A DNA stretch of 14,416 bases. It comes from Bacillota bacterium (GTDB taxonomy: Bacteria > Bacillota_I > Bacilli_A > Acholeplasmatales > Acholeplasmataceae). The DNA lies in NCBI GenBank assembly GCA_030830185.1, contig JAURNN010000075.1:1-14416 (forward strand), given 5' to 3'. Position 1 is the first letter of the stretch, and each line of letters opens with the position of its first letter. Below are positions 7,118 to 14,416 of the stretch, piece after piece. Below the pieces are notes generated by a model. The model saw nothing but the letters and a program-made list of their open reading frames with translations, was not told the DNA's origin and ran no database searches. Made by a program: the position numbers and the translations under genes.

Positions 7118-7126
7118 TGTTAAAAT
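7118..7126 (+). promoter_or_regulatory. Candidate extended -10 promoter of the glucan-metabolism operon
   Basis: TGTTAAAAT contains an extended -10 motif (TG, one base, then TAAAAT at 7121-7126). No good -35 hexamer lies 16-18 bases upstream, which fits extended -10 promoters or dependence on an activator. Transcription would start near 7133, leaving a leader of about 22 bases. The AAGGAG ribosome binding site of the next gene is at 7142-7147. Confidence 0.5.
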
Positions 7127-7154
7127 ATAGTTATATCAATGAAGGAGAACACCA

Positions 7155-9512
7155 ATGCCTCAACTTACAATCAAAGAAAACTTTATCAGTCAATTACAAT
7201 CACAATTTCATGTCGATATGAAATCTTCTCGATTAGAAGAGCGTTATCAAGTATTAGCATCGCTAGTTCAAGAACGCTTAAAAGCACTACATGCTACTAC
7301 TCAAGAACAAATTAGAAATCAACATCTTAAAAAAACAATTTATTTTTCAATGGAATTTTTAATGGGTCGTATGATTACCAATAATTTATACAACTTAGGC
7401 ATTTATGAAGATGTTAAAGCGTTATTTGAAGAACATCACTTCGATATTAATGAAGTTGAAAATTTTGAGACAGATGCAGGACTTGGAAATGGTGGACTCG
7501 GAAGACTCGCAGCATGCTTTTTAGATTCAGCAGCAGCGCTTAAACTACCATTATATGGAAACAGTATTCGTTATACTAAGGGTTTTTTTGTACAAACAAT
7601 TGAAAATCATAAACAACATGAATATCCAGATCCATGGTTAGATAAGCCATATCTTTGGGAAGAAAGAAAAGAAGATGAAGCCATTGACATTCCTTATTAT
7701 GGATATGTAGAGCACACTCAACTAAAAAATCCGATGTGGGTTAAAGCAGTTCCTTATGATATGTATATTGCAGGAGATCAAAATGGTGTCGCAACAAGAC
7801 TTCGTTTATGGTCAACAGAACCTAGTGATAAACAAAAACATCAAGATAAAGACTATTTAAACATGGTCAAAACGATATCTGAAGCACTTTATCCAGATGA
7901 TTCAAAAGATGAAGGAAAAACACTACGTCTTCAACAACAATATTTATTTAGTGCAGCAGGTGTTCAAAATGCCATTAGAGAACATAAATCGTTTGGTTTA
8001 GATTTAAAATCGTTACCTGAACACTATACATTTCAACTTAACGATACCCACCCAGCTGTTGTGATTCCTGAAATGATGCGTATTTTAATGGATGAAGAAG
8101 GGTTTGGTTATGATGAAGCATGGGATATCACAACAAGAACATGTGCATACACCAATCACACCATACTTTCTGAGGCTTTAGAAAAATGGAATAAAGTTAT
8201 TTACCGTAACTTATTACCACGTATTTATGAGATCATTCAAGAAATGAATCGTCGTTTTAATATTCTTGTTAAAGAAGATGGTCGATTTAATGAAAATGAT
8301 CAATATTTATTACAATTGATTGGAAGCAATCATGTTCGAATGGCAAATATTGCAATTTATGGTTCATTTAGCGTGAATGGTGTTGCAGCCCTACATACAA
8401 ATATTTTAAAAGAAACGGAACTTCATCGTTTTTATATGTTATTTCCAAACAAATTTAATAATAAAACCAATGGCGTTACCCATCGTCGTTGGCTTATCCA
8501 AGTCAACCAAGAGCTTATCCATTTAATTGAGAGTAAAATTGGTGGTGATTTTAAAAAAGATTTGACACATTTAAAAAAACTTGAACAATTTAAAGATGAT
8601 GTTGATTTTTTAAAAGCGATCAAAGAAGTCAAACTTAAAAAACAACAACAACTTATTCAATACATTAAAGACAAAGAAGGCGTTACACTTATCGATGGTG
8701 CGATTTTTGACATTCAAATTAAACGTCTTCATGAATATAAGCGCCAACTGATGAATATTTTACATATTATTCATGTTTATTTAGAACTTAAATCAAATCC
8801 TTCATTTAAAGAAAATTATGTCCCACACAACTTTATTTTTGGTGCAAAAGCAGCGCCATCTTATGCAATGGCAAAAGAAATCATTGAACTTATTAGTCGA
8901 GTTTCAAGTGTGATTAACAATGATGATGAGGTTAATCATTTACTAAAAGTCGTTTTTGTTACCAATTATAACGTGACGTATGCAGAAAATCTTATTCCAG
9001 CTGCTGATATTTCAGAACAAATATCTACTGCAACAAAAGAAGCAAGTGGAACAGGAAATATGAAATTTATGATGAATGGTGCCATTACCTTAGGAACCTT
9101 AGATGGTGCAAATGTTGAAATTGTTGAAGAAGCTGGAGACGATAACGCAATTATTTTTGGTCTTAATGCTGAAGAAGTGACGAATATTTATAAAAATAAC
9201 CATTATCAACCCAAAGCAATTTATGATCAAGATGAGCGGTTAAAACGTATTTTTGACTTTATAAGAACACTAACAAATAACCCACAACACTTTGATTTTA
9301 TTTTAAGCAACTTATTAAATAACGATTACTTTTTAGTACTTAAAGATTTTAATGCCTATGTATTAGCACATGAAACTGCAAATGAATGGTTTAAAGACCC
9401 ACTTTCATGGGCAAAGAAAACATTAATCAATATTGCAAACTCATCTTTCTTTTCTTCTGATCGTACGATTAAACAATATAACACAGATTTTTGGCATTTA
9501 AAAGAAATTTAA
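7155..9512 (+). CDS. glgP: Alpha-glucan (glycogen/maltodextrin) phosphorylase, GT35
   Basis: This cytosolic PLP enzyme removes glucose from non-reducing alpha-1,4 ends with phosphate, giving glucose-1-phosphate without using ATP. Its 785 residues agree with the family (E. coli MalP 797, GlgP 815). Hallmarks in order are TDAGLGNGGLGRLAACFLDS (starting near residue 105), FQLNDTHPAVVIPEMMRIL, FGAKAAPSYAMAKEII, and the cofactor site EASGTGNMKFMMNG, where Lys637 is the PLP-binding lysine. The ATG is 7 bases after AAGGAG. It is the first gene of the intracellular operon and is followed at once by a GH13 hydrolase, a debranching enzyme and a branching enzyme. Whether it prefers imported maltodextrin (malP type) or stored glycogen (glgP type) cannot be settled here; the cluster suggests that it may use both. 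Confidence 0.95.
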   Translation: MPQLTIKENFISQLQSQFHVDMKSSRLEERYQVLASLVQERLKALHATTQEQIRNQHLKKTIYFSMEFLMGRMITNNLYNLGIYEDVKALFEEHHFDINEVENFETDAGLGNGGLGRLAACFLDSAAALKLPLYGNSIRYTKGFFVQTIENHKQHEYPDPWLDKPYLWEERKEDEAIDIPYYGYVEHTQLKNPMWVKAVPYDMYIAGDQNGVATRLRLWSTEPSDKQKHQDKDYLNMVKTISEALYPDDSKDEGKTLRLQQQYLFSAAGVQNAIREHKSFGLDLKSLPEHYTFQLNDTHPAVVIPEMMRILMDEEGFGYDEAWDITTRTCAYTNHTILSEALEKWNKVIYRNLLPRIYEIIQEMNRRFNILVKEDGRFNENDQYLLQLIGSNHVRMANIAIYGSFSVNGVAALHTNILKETELHRFYMLFPNKFNNKTNGVTHRRWLIQVNQELIHLIESKIGGDFKKDLTHLKKLEQFKDDVDFLKAIKEVKLKKQQQLIQYIKDKEGVTLIDGAIFDIQIKRLHEYKRQLMNILHIIHVYLELKSNPSFKENYVPHNFIFGAKAAPSYAMAKEIIELISRVSSVINNDDEVNHLLKVVFVTNYNVTYAENLIPAADISEQISTATKEASGTGNMKFMMNGAITLGTLDGANVEIVEEAGDDNAIIFGLNAEEVTNIYKNNHYQPKAIYDQDERLKRIFDFIRTLTNNPQHFDFILSNLLNNDYFLVLKDFNAYVLAHETANEWFKDPLSWAKKTLINIANSSFFSSDRTIKQYNTDFWHLKEI

Positions 9513-9527
9513 ACGTTGGAGGCCGTC

Positions 9528-10802
9528 ATGGCAAAAAACACAAATCTCGAATTAAGAAATCAAGTCATTTATCAAGTTTATCCAAGACAATATTCTAAAG
9601 AAGGCACATTTGAAGCATTGCGTAACGATTTAGACCGAATTGTTAAATTGGGAGTTTCCATTTTGTATTTACTACCCATCCATCCAATCGGGCATGTTGG
9701 ACGTAAAGGAATCGATGGGTGCCCATATTCAATTTCTGATTATTATGGTATTGCTGAAGAATTAGGAACAATGGAAGATTTTGATAGACTTGTTTCTGAC
9801 GCACACCGAAAAGGTTTGAAAGTAATGTTAGATATTGTTTTTAACCATACATCTAGAGATTCAAAACTCACAAAAGAGCATCCAGAATGGTTTTATAAAA
9901 ATCAAGATGATGGGTTTGCAAATCGAATCGGTGAGTGGTCAGATGTCACAGATTTAACCTATCAAGATCCAAAACAATGGTCTTATTTAATTGAGAACCT
10001 CATTTTTTGGGCTAACAAAATCGATGGCTTTCGTTGTGACGTTGCACCGATGGTTCCACTTGCATTTTGGGAAGAGGCTAGAAAAGAAGTCGAAAAAGTA
10101 TCACCAAATCATATTTGGTTAACTGAATCTGTGCATCCTCAATTTATCCAATATATACGTTCACTCTGTCATCAAGCTCATAGTGATGGTGAGATGTATC
10201 AAGTATTTGATATCGGTTATGATTATGATATCGATGATGAATATGAAGGCTATTTAAAAGGTAATGTTTCATTAAAATCCTATATTGAAGCAGTTGAGAA
10301 ACAAGACTTTATGTATCCAAATAACTACATTAAATTACGTGCTTTTGAAAATCATGATAAGTCAAGATTAAGATCAAAAGTTCAAGATGATCATATGTTT
10401 AAAAATATGCTTGCGATGAGTTTCTTTTTCAAAGGTACACCGATGCTTTATAACGGTGTTGAAGTCATGTCAACTAAGCATTTAACGCTCTTTGATAAAG
10501 ATCCGATTGATTGGCAAGAACATGATGACATCACACCTTTTTTAAAAACATTGATTCAGCTCAAAAAACATCCATTAAATAAAGATGGACATTTTAAAGT
10601 TCATTTTAAAGAAGGTGGCGCAGTTTTATCTTATGAAAAAAATGGGCTTAAAATGGTAGGACTATTCAATATAGAAGGTGTCACCCTTCAAAACATCCCA
10701 TTAGAAAAAGGCACGTACTTAAATGAAATAACTCAAGAAAATATTGAACTTGACGGCACCTATTCAGGAAATCATCCTGTTTGGATTATCACTTCGTGTT
10801 AG
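9528..10802 (+). CDS. Cytoplasmic GH13 alpha-amylase-type hydrolase
   Basis: This 424-residue enzyme has a GH13 catalytic barrel and no signal peptide, so it acts on glucans inside the cell. The barrel opens with NQVIYQVYPRQYS. Conserved region I is DIVFNH (102-107); the catalytic trio is Asp171 in GFRCDVA, Glu200 in WLTESVHP and Asp277 in FENHDKSR, all intact. The length leaves only a short C-terminal beta domain and no carbohydrate-binding module. The start is set at ATG 9528 because TTGGAGG (9516-9522) is the ribosome binding site, 5 bases upstream; a TTG start at 9516 would place that site inside the gene. It lies 15 bases after glgP. Substrate choice is unresolved: alpha-amylase, neopullulanase-like cyclodextrinase or oligo-glucosidase activities all occur among such proteins, and I cannot assign a subfamily. 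Confidence 0.85.
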   Translation: MAKNTNLELRNQVIYQVYPRQYSKEGTFEALRNDLDRIVKLGVSILYLLPIHPIGHVGRKGIDGCPYSISDYYGIAEELGTMEDFDRLVSDAHRKGLKVMLDIVFNHTSRDSKLTKEHPEWFYKNQDDGFANRIGEWSDVTDLTYQDPKQWSYLIENLIFWANKIDGFRCDVAPMVPLAFWEEARKEVEKVSPNHIWLTESVHPQFIQYIRSLCHQAHSDGEMYQVFDIGYDYDIDDEYEGYLKGNVSLKSYIEAVEKQDFMYPNNYIKLRAFENHDKSRLRSKVQDDHMFKNMLAMSFFFKGTPMLYNGVEVMSTKHLTLFDKDPIDWQEHDDITPFLKTLIQLKKHPLNKDGHFKVHFKEGGAVLSYEKNGLKMVGLFNIEGVTLQNIPLEKGTYLNEITQENIELDGTYSGNHPVWIITSC

Positions 10803-12721
10803 CTTTTATTGACGATCATAATTACATACGTATAGAATTTGATGGATACATCCATGATGTATCCCTTTTAAACATGCCATGCAGATTTGATAAAAAGTTA
10901 GGACACAATCAATTCTTCATTTCAGAGGAGTCAATTCCTCTTCAACAAGCAGATCGCATGATGATTAATGGACAGTCGGTACCTCTTCAAATTGGATTGG
11001 TCACCTTAACGGATCACTTTAATAAAACGTATCAATATGACGGACCGCTTGGTGCAATCTATCATCCAGAATACACCGATTTTTATGTGTATAGTCCAGT
11101 TGCAAAAGAAATTAAACTCAAGATAAAAGGTCAATTGTTTCCTATGACTGGTGATGGTATGATCTATCATACGCGTATCGAAGGTGATCTTGCTTTTGAA
11201 CCTTATTTTTTCGATGTAAGGCTTGTTGATACATTTAAAAAAGTTCAAGATCCGTATTTAAAGATGACCGATACCGTAGATGGTGTGGTCATTCCAAACT
11301 ACTATCAAACAAATAAAGCACATATTAAACAAGACAAAAAAGAGGCCATCATTTATGAAGCTCATGTACGTGATGTCACGCAAAATTTAAATATTAACAA
11401 TAAAGGTCTTTTTCTAGGGTTACTTGAAAAAGATGAAACAAAAGGATTTTCATTTATAGATTATGCTCACAGTTTAGGTGTAACCCATATTCAGTTACTT
11501 CCTATTTTTGATTTTGAAGGTGTTGATCCCATTTATAAATCTAGATTTTATAATTGGGGTTACAATCCAAAACATTATTTTGGCTTGCAGCCATGGTTTT
11601 CATCTCAACCTACGCAACCTAAAGAAACTCTTTTGGAAGCCATTCAAATGATTGATGCCATCCATGAAAAAGGACTTGGTGTCATTATGGATGTCGTCTA
11701 TAATCACGTTTTTGACATGGAAACATACCCTTATGATGATCTTGTTCCCGGATATTTCTATCGACATGATGATCAATATCAAAGAAGTAATGGTTCATAT
11801 TGTGGAAATGAAGTCGAATCAAGACGATACATGGTAAGAAGACTCATCTTAGATAGTCTTATTCATTTTATTGAGACATATGATATTGATGGCTTTCGAT
11901 TTGATCTCATGGGACTTCATGATGTAGAAACAATGAACCTCATTTATTTAAAACTTTCATCAATTAAGCCTGAAATTTTTATCTACGGCGAAGGATGGCA
12001 CATGGGTGAAGTCCTAGAAGATCATGAAAAAGCATCTCAAAAAAACCATCAACTCATGCCACATATCGCACATTTTAACGATACATTTAGAAATCAAGTC
12101 AAAGGTGAATTATATGGTAAAGAACTTGGTTATGGGACAGGTGGAGTAGTCGATTTAGAAGACTTAATACGACTTTTAAAAGGATCACCACACGTCTTTA
12201 AAGATGCTTCTTATAGTATCAATTATGTTGAATGCCATGACAACATGACGCTTTTTGATAAATTATTAAAAGATGGTCATGAACCATCACTAGATAAGAC
12301 ATACCAAGATTTTACCAATGCGCTTGTCATGATCAGTGAAGGCATCACTTTTTTTCATGCGGGTCAAGAAATGTATCGTTCAAAACAAGGTATTGAAAAT
12401 TCATATCAATCTTCAGATGAAATCAATCAATTGATTTATGATATCGGCCCTCACACAGAAACGTTTCAAAAACTTACTACATTTAAAAAACAAACTGTAA
12501 ACATGTCACGCACCTATAACATCAAAGATCAACATATCTTTATTAACATCAAAGATGATCATACCTCATATGAGGTCATTATTAAAACCACTTTGACCCC
12601 CTATACAATTTCAACATCTTCATGTATACTAATGATATCAACTGCGCCTGTAAAACAAGGTAATCAACAAGTGGAATTAAATACAATAGGTGTCTATATA
12701 TTTAAAAAGAAGGTAAGGTAA
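10781..12721 (+). CDS. pulA: Type I pullulanase (glucan debranching enzyme)
   Basis: This enzyme hydrolyses alpha-1,6 branch points in imported or stored glucan so that phosphorylase can continue. An N-terminal segment (LAFIDDHNYIRIEF) resembles that of type I pullulanases. A CBM48-like region follows (YDGPLGAIYHPEYTDFYVYS), then the diagnostic YNWGYNP at 257-263, region I DVVYNH (304-309), Asp375 in GFRFDLMG, Glu404 in GEGW, Asp487 in ECHDN, and FFHAGQEMYRSKQGIENSY. All catalytic residues are present and there is no export signal. The start is uncertain: TTG 10781, 10 bases after AGGAA, or GTG 10796. Both overlap the upstream gene (by 22 or 7 bases), so translation is coupled. Residue numbers here count from 10781; at 646 residues its length is normal for AmyX-like enzymes. 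Confidence 0.93.
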   Translation: MDYHFVLAFIDDHNYIRIEFDGYIHDVSLLNMPCRFDKKLGHNQFFISEESIPLQQADRMMINGQSVPLQIGLVTLTDHFNKTYQYDGPLGAIYHPEYTDFYVYSPVAKEIKLKIKGQLFPMTGDGMIYHTRIEGDLAFEPYFFDVRLVDTFKKVQDPYLKMTDTVDGVVIPNYYQTNKAHIKQDKKEAIIYEAHVRDVTQNLNINNKGLFLGLLEKDETKGFSFIDYAHSLGVTHIQLLPIFDFEGVDPIYKSRFYNWGYNPKHYFGLQPWFSSQPTQPKETLLEAIQMIDAIHEKGLGVIMDVVYNHVFDMETYPYDDLVPGYFYRHDDQYQRSNGSYCGNEVESRRYMVRRLILDSLIHFIETYDIDGFRFDLMGLHDVETMNLIYLKLSSIKPEIFIYGEGWHMGEVLEDHEKASQKNHQLMPHIAHFNDTFRNQVKGELYGKELGYGTGGVVDLEDLIRLLKGSPHVFKDASYSINYVECHDNMTLFDKLLKDGHEPSLDKTYQDFTNALVMISEGITFFHAGQEMYRSKQGIENSYQSSDEINQLIYDIGPHTETFQKLTTFKKQTVNMSRTYNIKDQHIFINIKDDHTSYEVIIKTTLTPYTISTSSCILMISTAPVKQGNQQVELNTIGVYIFKKKVR

Positions 12722-12725
12722 ACAT

Positions 12726-14416
12726 ATGATCCATGATGCGATGATGGCGACATTTTTTGAAGGGAATCATCATCAACTTCATCAATTATTTGGTGCACAT
12801 ATCATCGGTGAAGAAACAGTATTTACAGTCTATGCACCGAATGCGAAACAAGTTAAATTGATTGCAAGTTTTAATCACTTTATAGGTGATCAACATGTCA
12901 TGCATCAAATTCATTTTCAAGGTGTTTATCAAATTAAAGTCCAAGGTCATCATCAAGATGCGATTTATAAATATGAGATTTTAACGTTTGCAGGGACAGT
13001 TTTACATAAAGCTGACCCTTTTGCTTTTTATGCTGAAAAACCACCTCATACAGCTTCTAAAGTATTTCAATTAGAAGGGTATCAGTGGCAAGATCAACAG
13101 TATTTTAATCAAAAAAAGCAATCTTATGATCAACCGATGTTTGTCTATGAAGTTCATTTAGGATCATGGCGTAAAGAAGACGGTAAGTATTTAACTTACC
13201 AACGACTTGTAGAAACTTTGATTCCGTATGTGAAAGATCAAGGCTTTACACATATTGAATTAATGCCGGTGTACGAACATCCTTTTGATGGTTCATGGGG
13301 ATATCAAGGGACAGGCTACTTTTCAGCAACGTCTCGCTTTGGAAATCCTCATGATTTGATGTATTTTATTGATCAATGTCACCAACAAGGACTTGGTGTC
13401 ATCATGGATTGGGTCTTAGGTCACATTTGCAAAGATGCACATGGTTTATCTTTTTTTGATGGCACGCCACTTTATGAATTTGACGATCAGCTACGAAGAG
13501 AAAACACGACTTGGGGAACAGATAACTTAGATTTTTATAAAGGAATTACAAAAAGCTTTATGAAATCAGCATTATCTTTTTGGGTCGATTATTACCATGT
13601 TGATGGCTTTCGAATTGATGCCGTTTCTAATTTATTATTTTATTTAGGGAATCCTAATATTGGCACGAATGAAGGTGCCATTCAATTTCTAAAAGAAGCG
13701 TCTTCGATGCTCTATCAAAAAGATGATCGCATTTTATTTATGGCAGAAGATTCAACTGATTTTCCAAAAGTTACGCATCCACTTAAAGATGGTGGATTAG
13801 GGTTTAATTATAAGTGGAACATGGGATTTATGAATGATGTTTTAAGATATTTTAAAGAAGATCCTATCCATCGTAAATATCATCATCATAAAATCACATT
13901 CGGATTAATGTATGCTTTTAATGAATCATTTATCCTTCCTTTTTCACATGATGAAGTGGTTCATATGAAAGGATCATTGATTAATAAAATGCCTGGAGAT
14001 TACTTTCAAAAGTTTGCAAATTGGCGTCTTTTACTCGGACTACTCACAACTCATCCAGGAAAAAAACTTTTATTTATGGGTGGTGAATTTGCACAGTTCA
14101 GTGAATGGGCATACGAGAGTCAATTAGATTGGCATTTATTTGACTATGAAGCCCATCAAAAAGGCAATCAATTTTTTAAAGATTTACTTCAAGTTTATAA
14201 ACATCATGATGCATTTTATCAAAGAGATTTATTTTATGATACCTTTGAATGGCTTGTTGTGGATGATCAAGACCAAAGCGTCTTTGCATTCATGAGACAT
14301 TCAGAAAACAACCACATGCTTGTTGTTTTAAATATGACACCAAATGTTCACCATGGATATCAAATTGGTGTGCCACTGAGTGGCGTTTATGAAGAAGTTT
14401 TGAATAGTGATCACGA
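12726..14416 (+). CDS. glgB: Glycogen branching enzyme, GH13 (3' end beyond the window)
   Basis: This cytosolic transglycosylase cuts an alpha-1,4 chain and rejoins it by an alpha-1,6 bond. About 563 codons are visible, with no stop before the edge; about 50-80 residues are probably missing. Visible features include LFGAHIIGEETVFTVYAPNAK (CBM48-like, about 24-110), HKADPFAFYAEKPPHTAS, YEVHLGSW, GYQGTGYFSATSRFGNPHDL, and the branching-enzyme region I DWVLGHICKDAHGLSFFDG. The catalytic trio is Asp298 (DGFRIDAV), Glu341 (MAEDST) and Asp409 (FSHDEVVH). The N-terminus is short, without the extra N1 domain of E. coli GlgB. The ATG is 7 bases after AAGG (12715-12718), which adjoins the pulA stop; 4 bases separate the genes. 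Its presence implies synthesis or remodelling of branched storage glucan. Confidence 0.94.
   Translation, partial: MIHDAMMATFFEGNHHQLHQLFGAHIIGEETVFTVYAPNAKQVKLIASFNHFIGDQHVMHQIHFQGVYQIKVQGHHQDAIYKYEILTFAGTVLHKADPFAFYAEKPPHTASKVFQLEGYQWQDQQYFNQKKQSYDQPMFVYEVHLGSWRKEDGKYLTYQRLVETLIPYVKDQGFTHIELMPVYEHPFDGSWGYQGTGYFSATSRFGNPHDLMYFIDQCHQQGLGVIMDWVLGHICKDAHGLSFFDGTPLYEFDDQLRRENTTWGTDNLDFYKGITKSFMKSALSFWVDYYHVDGFRIDAVSNLLFYLGNPNIGTNEGAIQFLKEASSMLYQKDDRILFMAEDSTDFPKVTHPLKDGGLGFNYKWNMGFMNDVLRYFKEDPIHRKYHHHKITFGLMYAFNESFILPFSHDEVVHMKGSLINKMPGDYFQKFANWRLLLGLLTTHPGKKLLFMGGEFAQFSEWAYESQLDWHLFDYEAHQKGNQFFKDLLQVYKHHDAFYQRDLFYDTFEWLVVDDQDQSVFAFMRHSENNHMLVVLNMTPNVHHGYQIGVPLSGVYEEVLNSDH

Noticed and set aside
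7077..7154. Riboswitch or long leader before glgP
   Set aside because: Only about 22 bases separate the expected transcription start from the ATG, too short for a known riboswitch.
9516..9527. TTG codon at 9516 as start of the GH13 hydrolase gene
   Set aside because: The codon is part of TTGGAGG, the ribosome binding site for the ATG at 9528. The four added residues have no support.

Overview
The window is strongly AT-rich, densely packed and almost entirely on one strand. It carries a complete set of genes for capturing, importing and processing alpha-glucans (starch, glycogen, maltodextrin). Every tryptophan in the eight coding regions is TGG and no in-frame TGA interrupts them, so UGA is not read as Trp here. 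Low GC, strong AGGAGG ribosome binding sites, lipoprotein and Sec signals, and surface proteins without a wall-sorting motif suggest a low-GC Bacillota or Mollicutes lineage with the standard code, such as Acholeplasma or a related uncultured group. This placement is an inference; there is no marker gene in the window.

Layout. Positions 1-50 hold the first codons of a divergent gene for a secreted protein. Positions 51-237 form a divergent control region with three LacI/CcpA-type operator-like sites and a promoter candidate in each direction. The first rightward unit has four genes: a secreted multidomain glucan-binding protein with no catalytic domain (238-2103), the maltodextrin-binding lipoprotein MalE (2116-3468), and the permeases MalF (3556-5973) and MalG (5977-7044). 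A strong GC-rich hairpin separates malE from malF, and a Rho-independent terminator follows malG. A second promoter region (7077-7154) carries one more operator-like site and starts a tight intracellular cluster: alpha-glucan phosphorylase (7155-9512), a GH13 alpha-amylase-type hydrolase (9528-10802), type I pullulanase (10781-12721) and glycogen branching enzyme (12726 to the window edge, incomplete).

How it likely works. The secreted protein binds starch or glycogen at the cell surface, MalE hands maltodextrins to MalFG, and an ATPase encoded elsewhere drives import. Inside, phosphorylase releases glucose-1-phosphate, pullulanase cuts alpha-1,6 branches, the amylase cuts internal alpha-1,4 bonds, and the branching enzyme can rebuild branched glucan for storage. 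A shared TGTGAAACCG half-site in both control regions suggests that one sugar-responsive LacI-family regulator coordinates uptake and metabolism.

The most unusual points are the noncatalytic glucan-binding protein heading the operon, a roughly 370-residue extracellular insertion in MalF, an N-terminal extension of MalG, the triple operator array, and a branching enzyme inside an otherwise degradative operon. I saw no mobile elements, CRISPR arrays, rRNA or tRNA genes.
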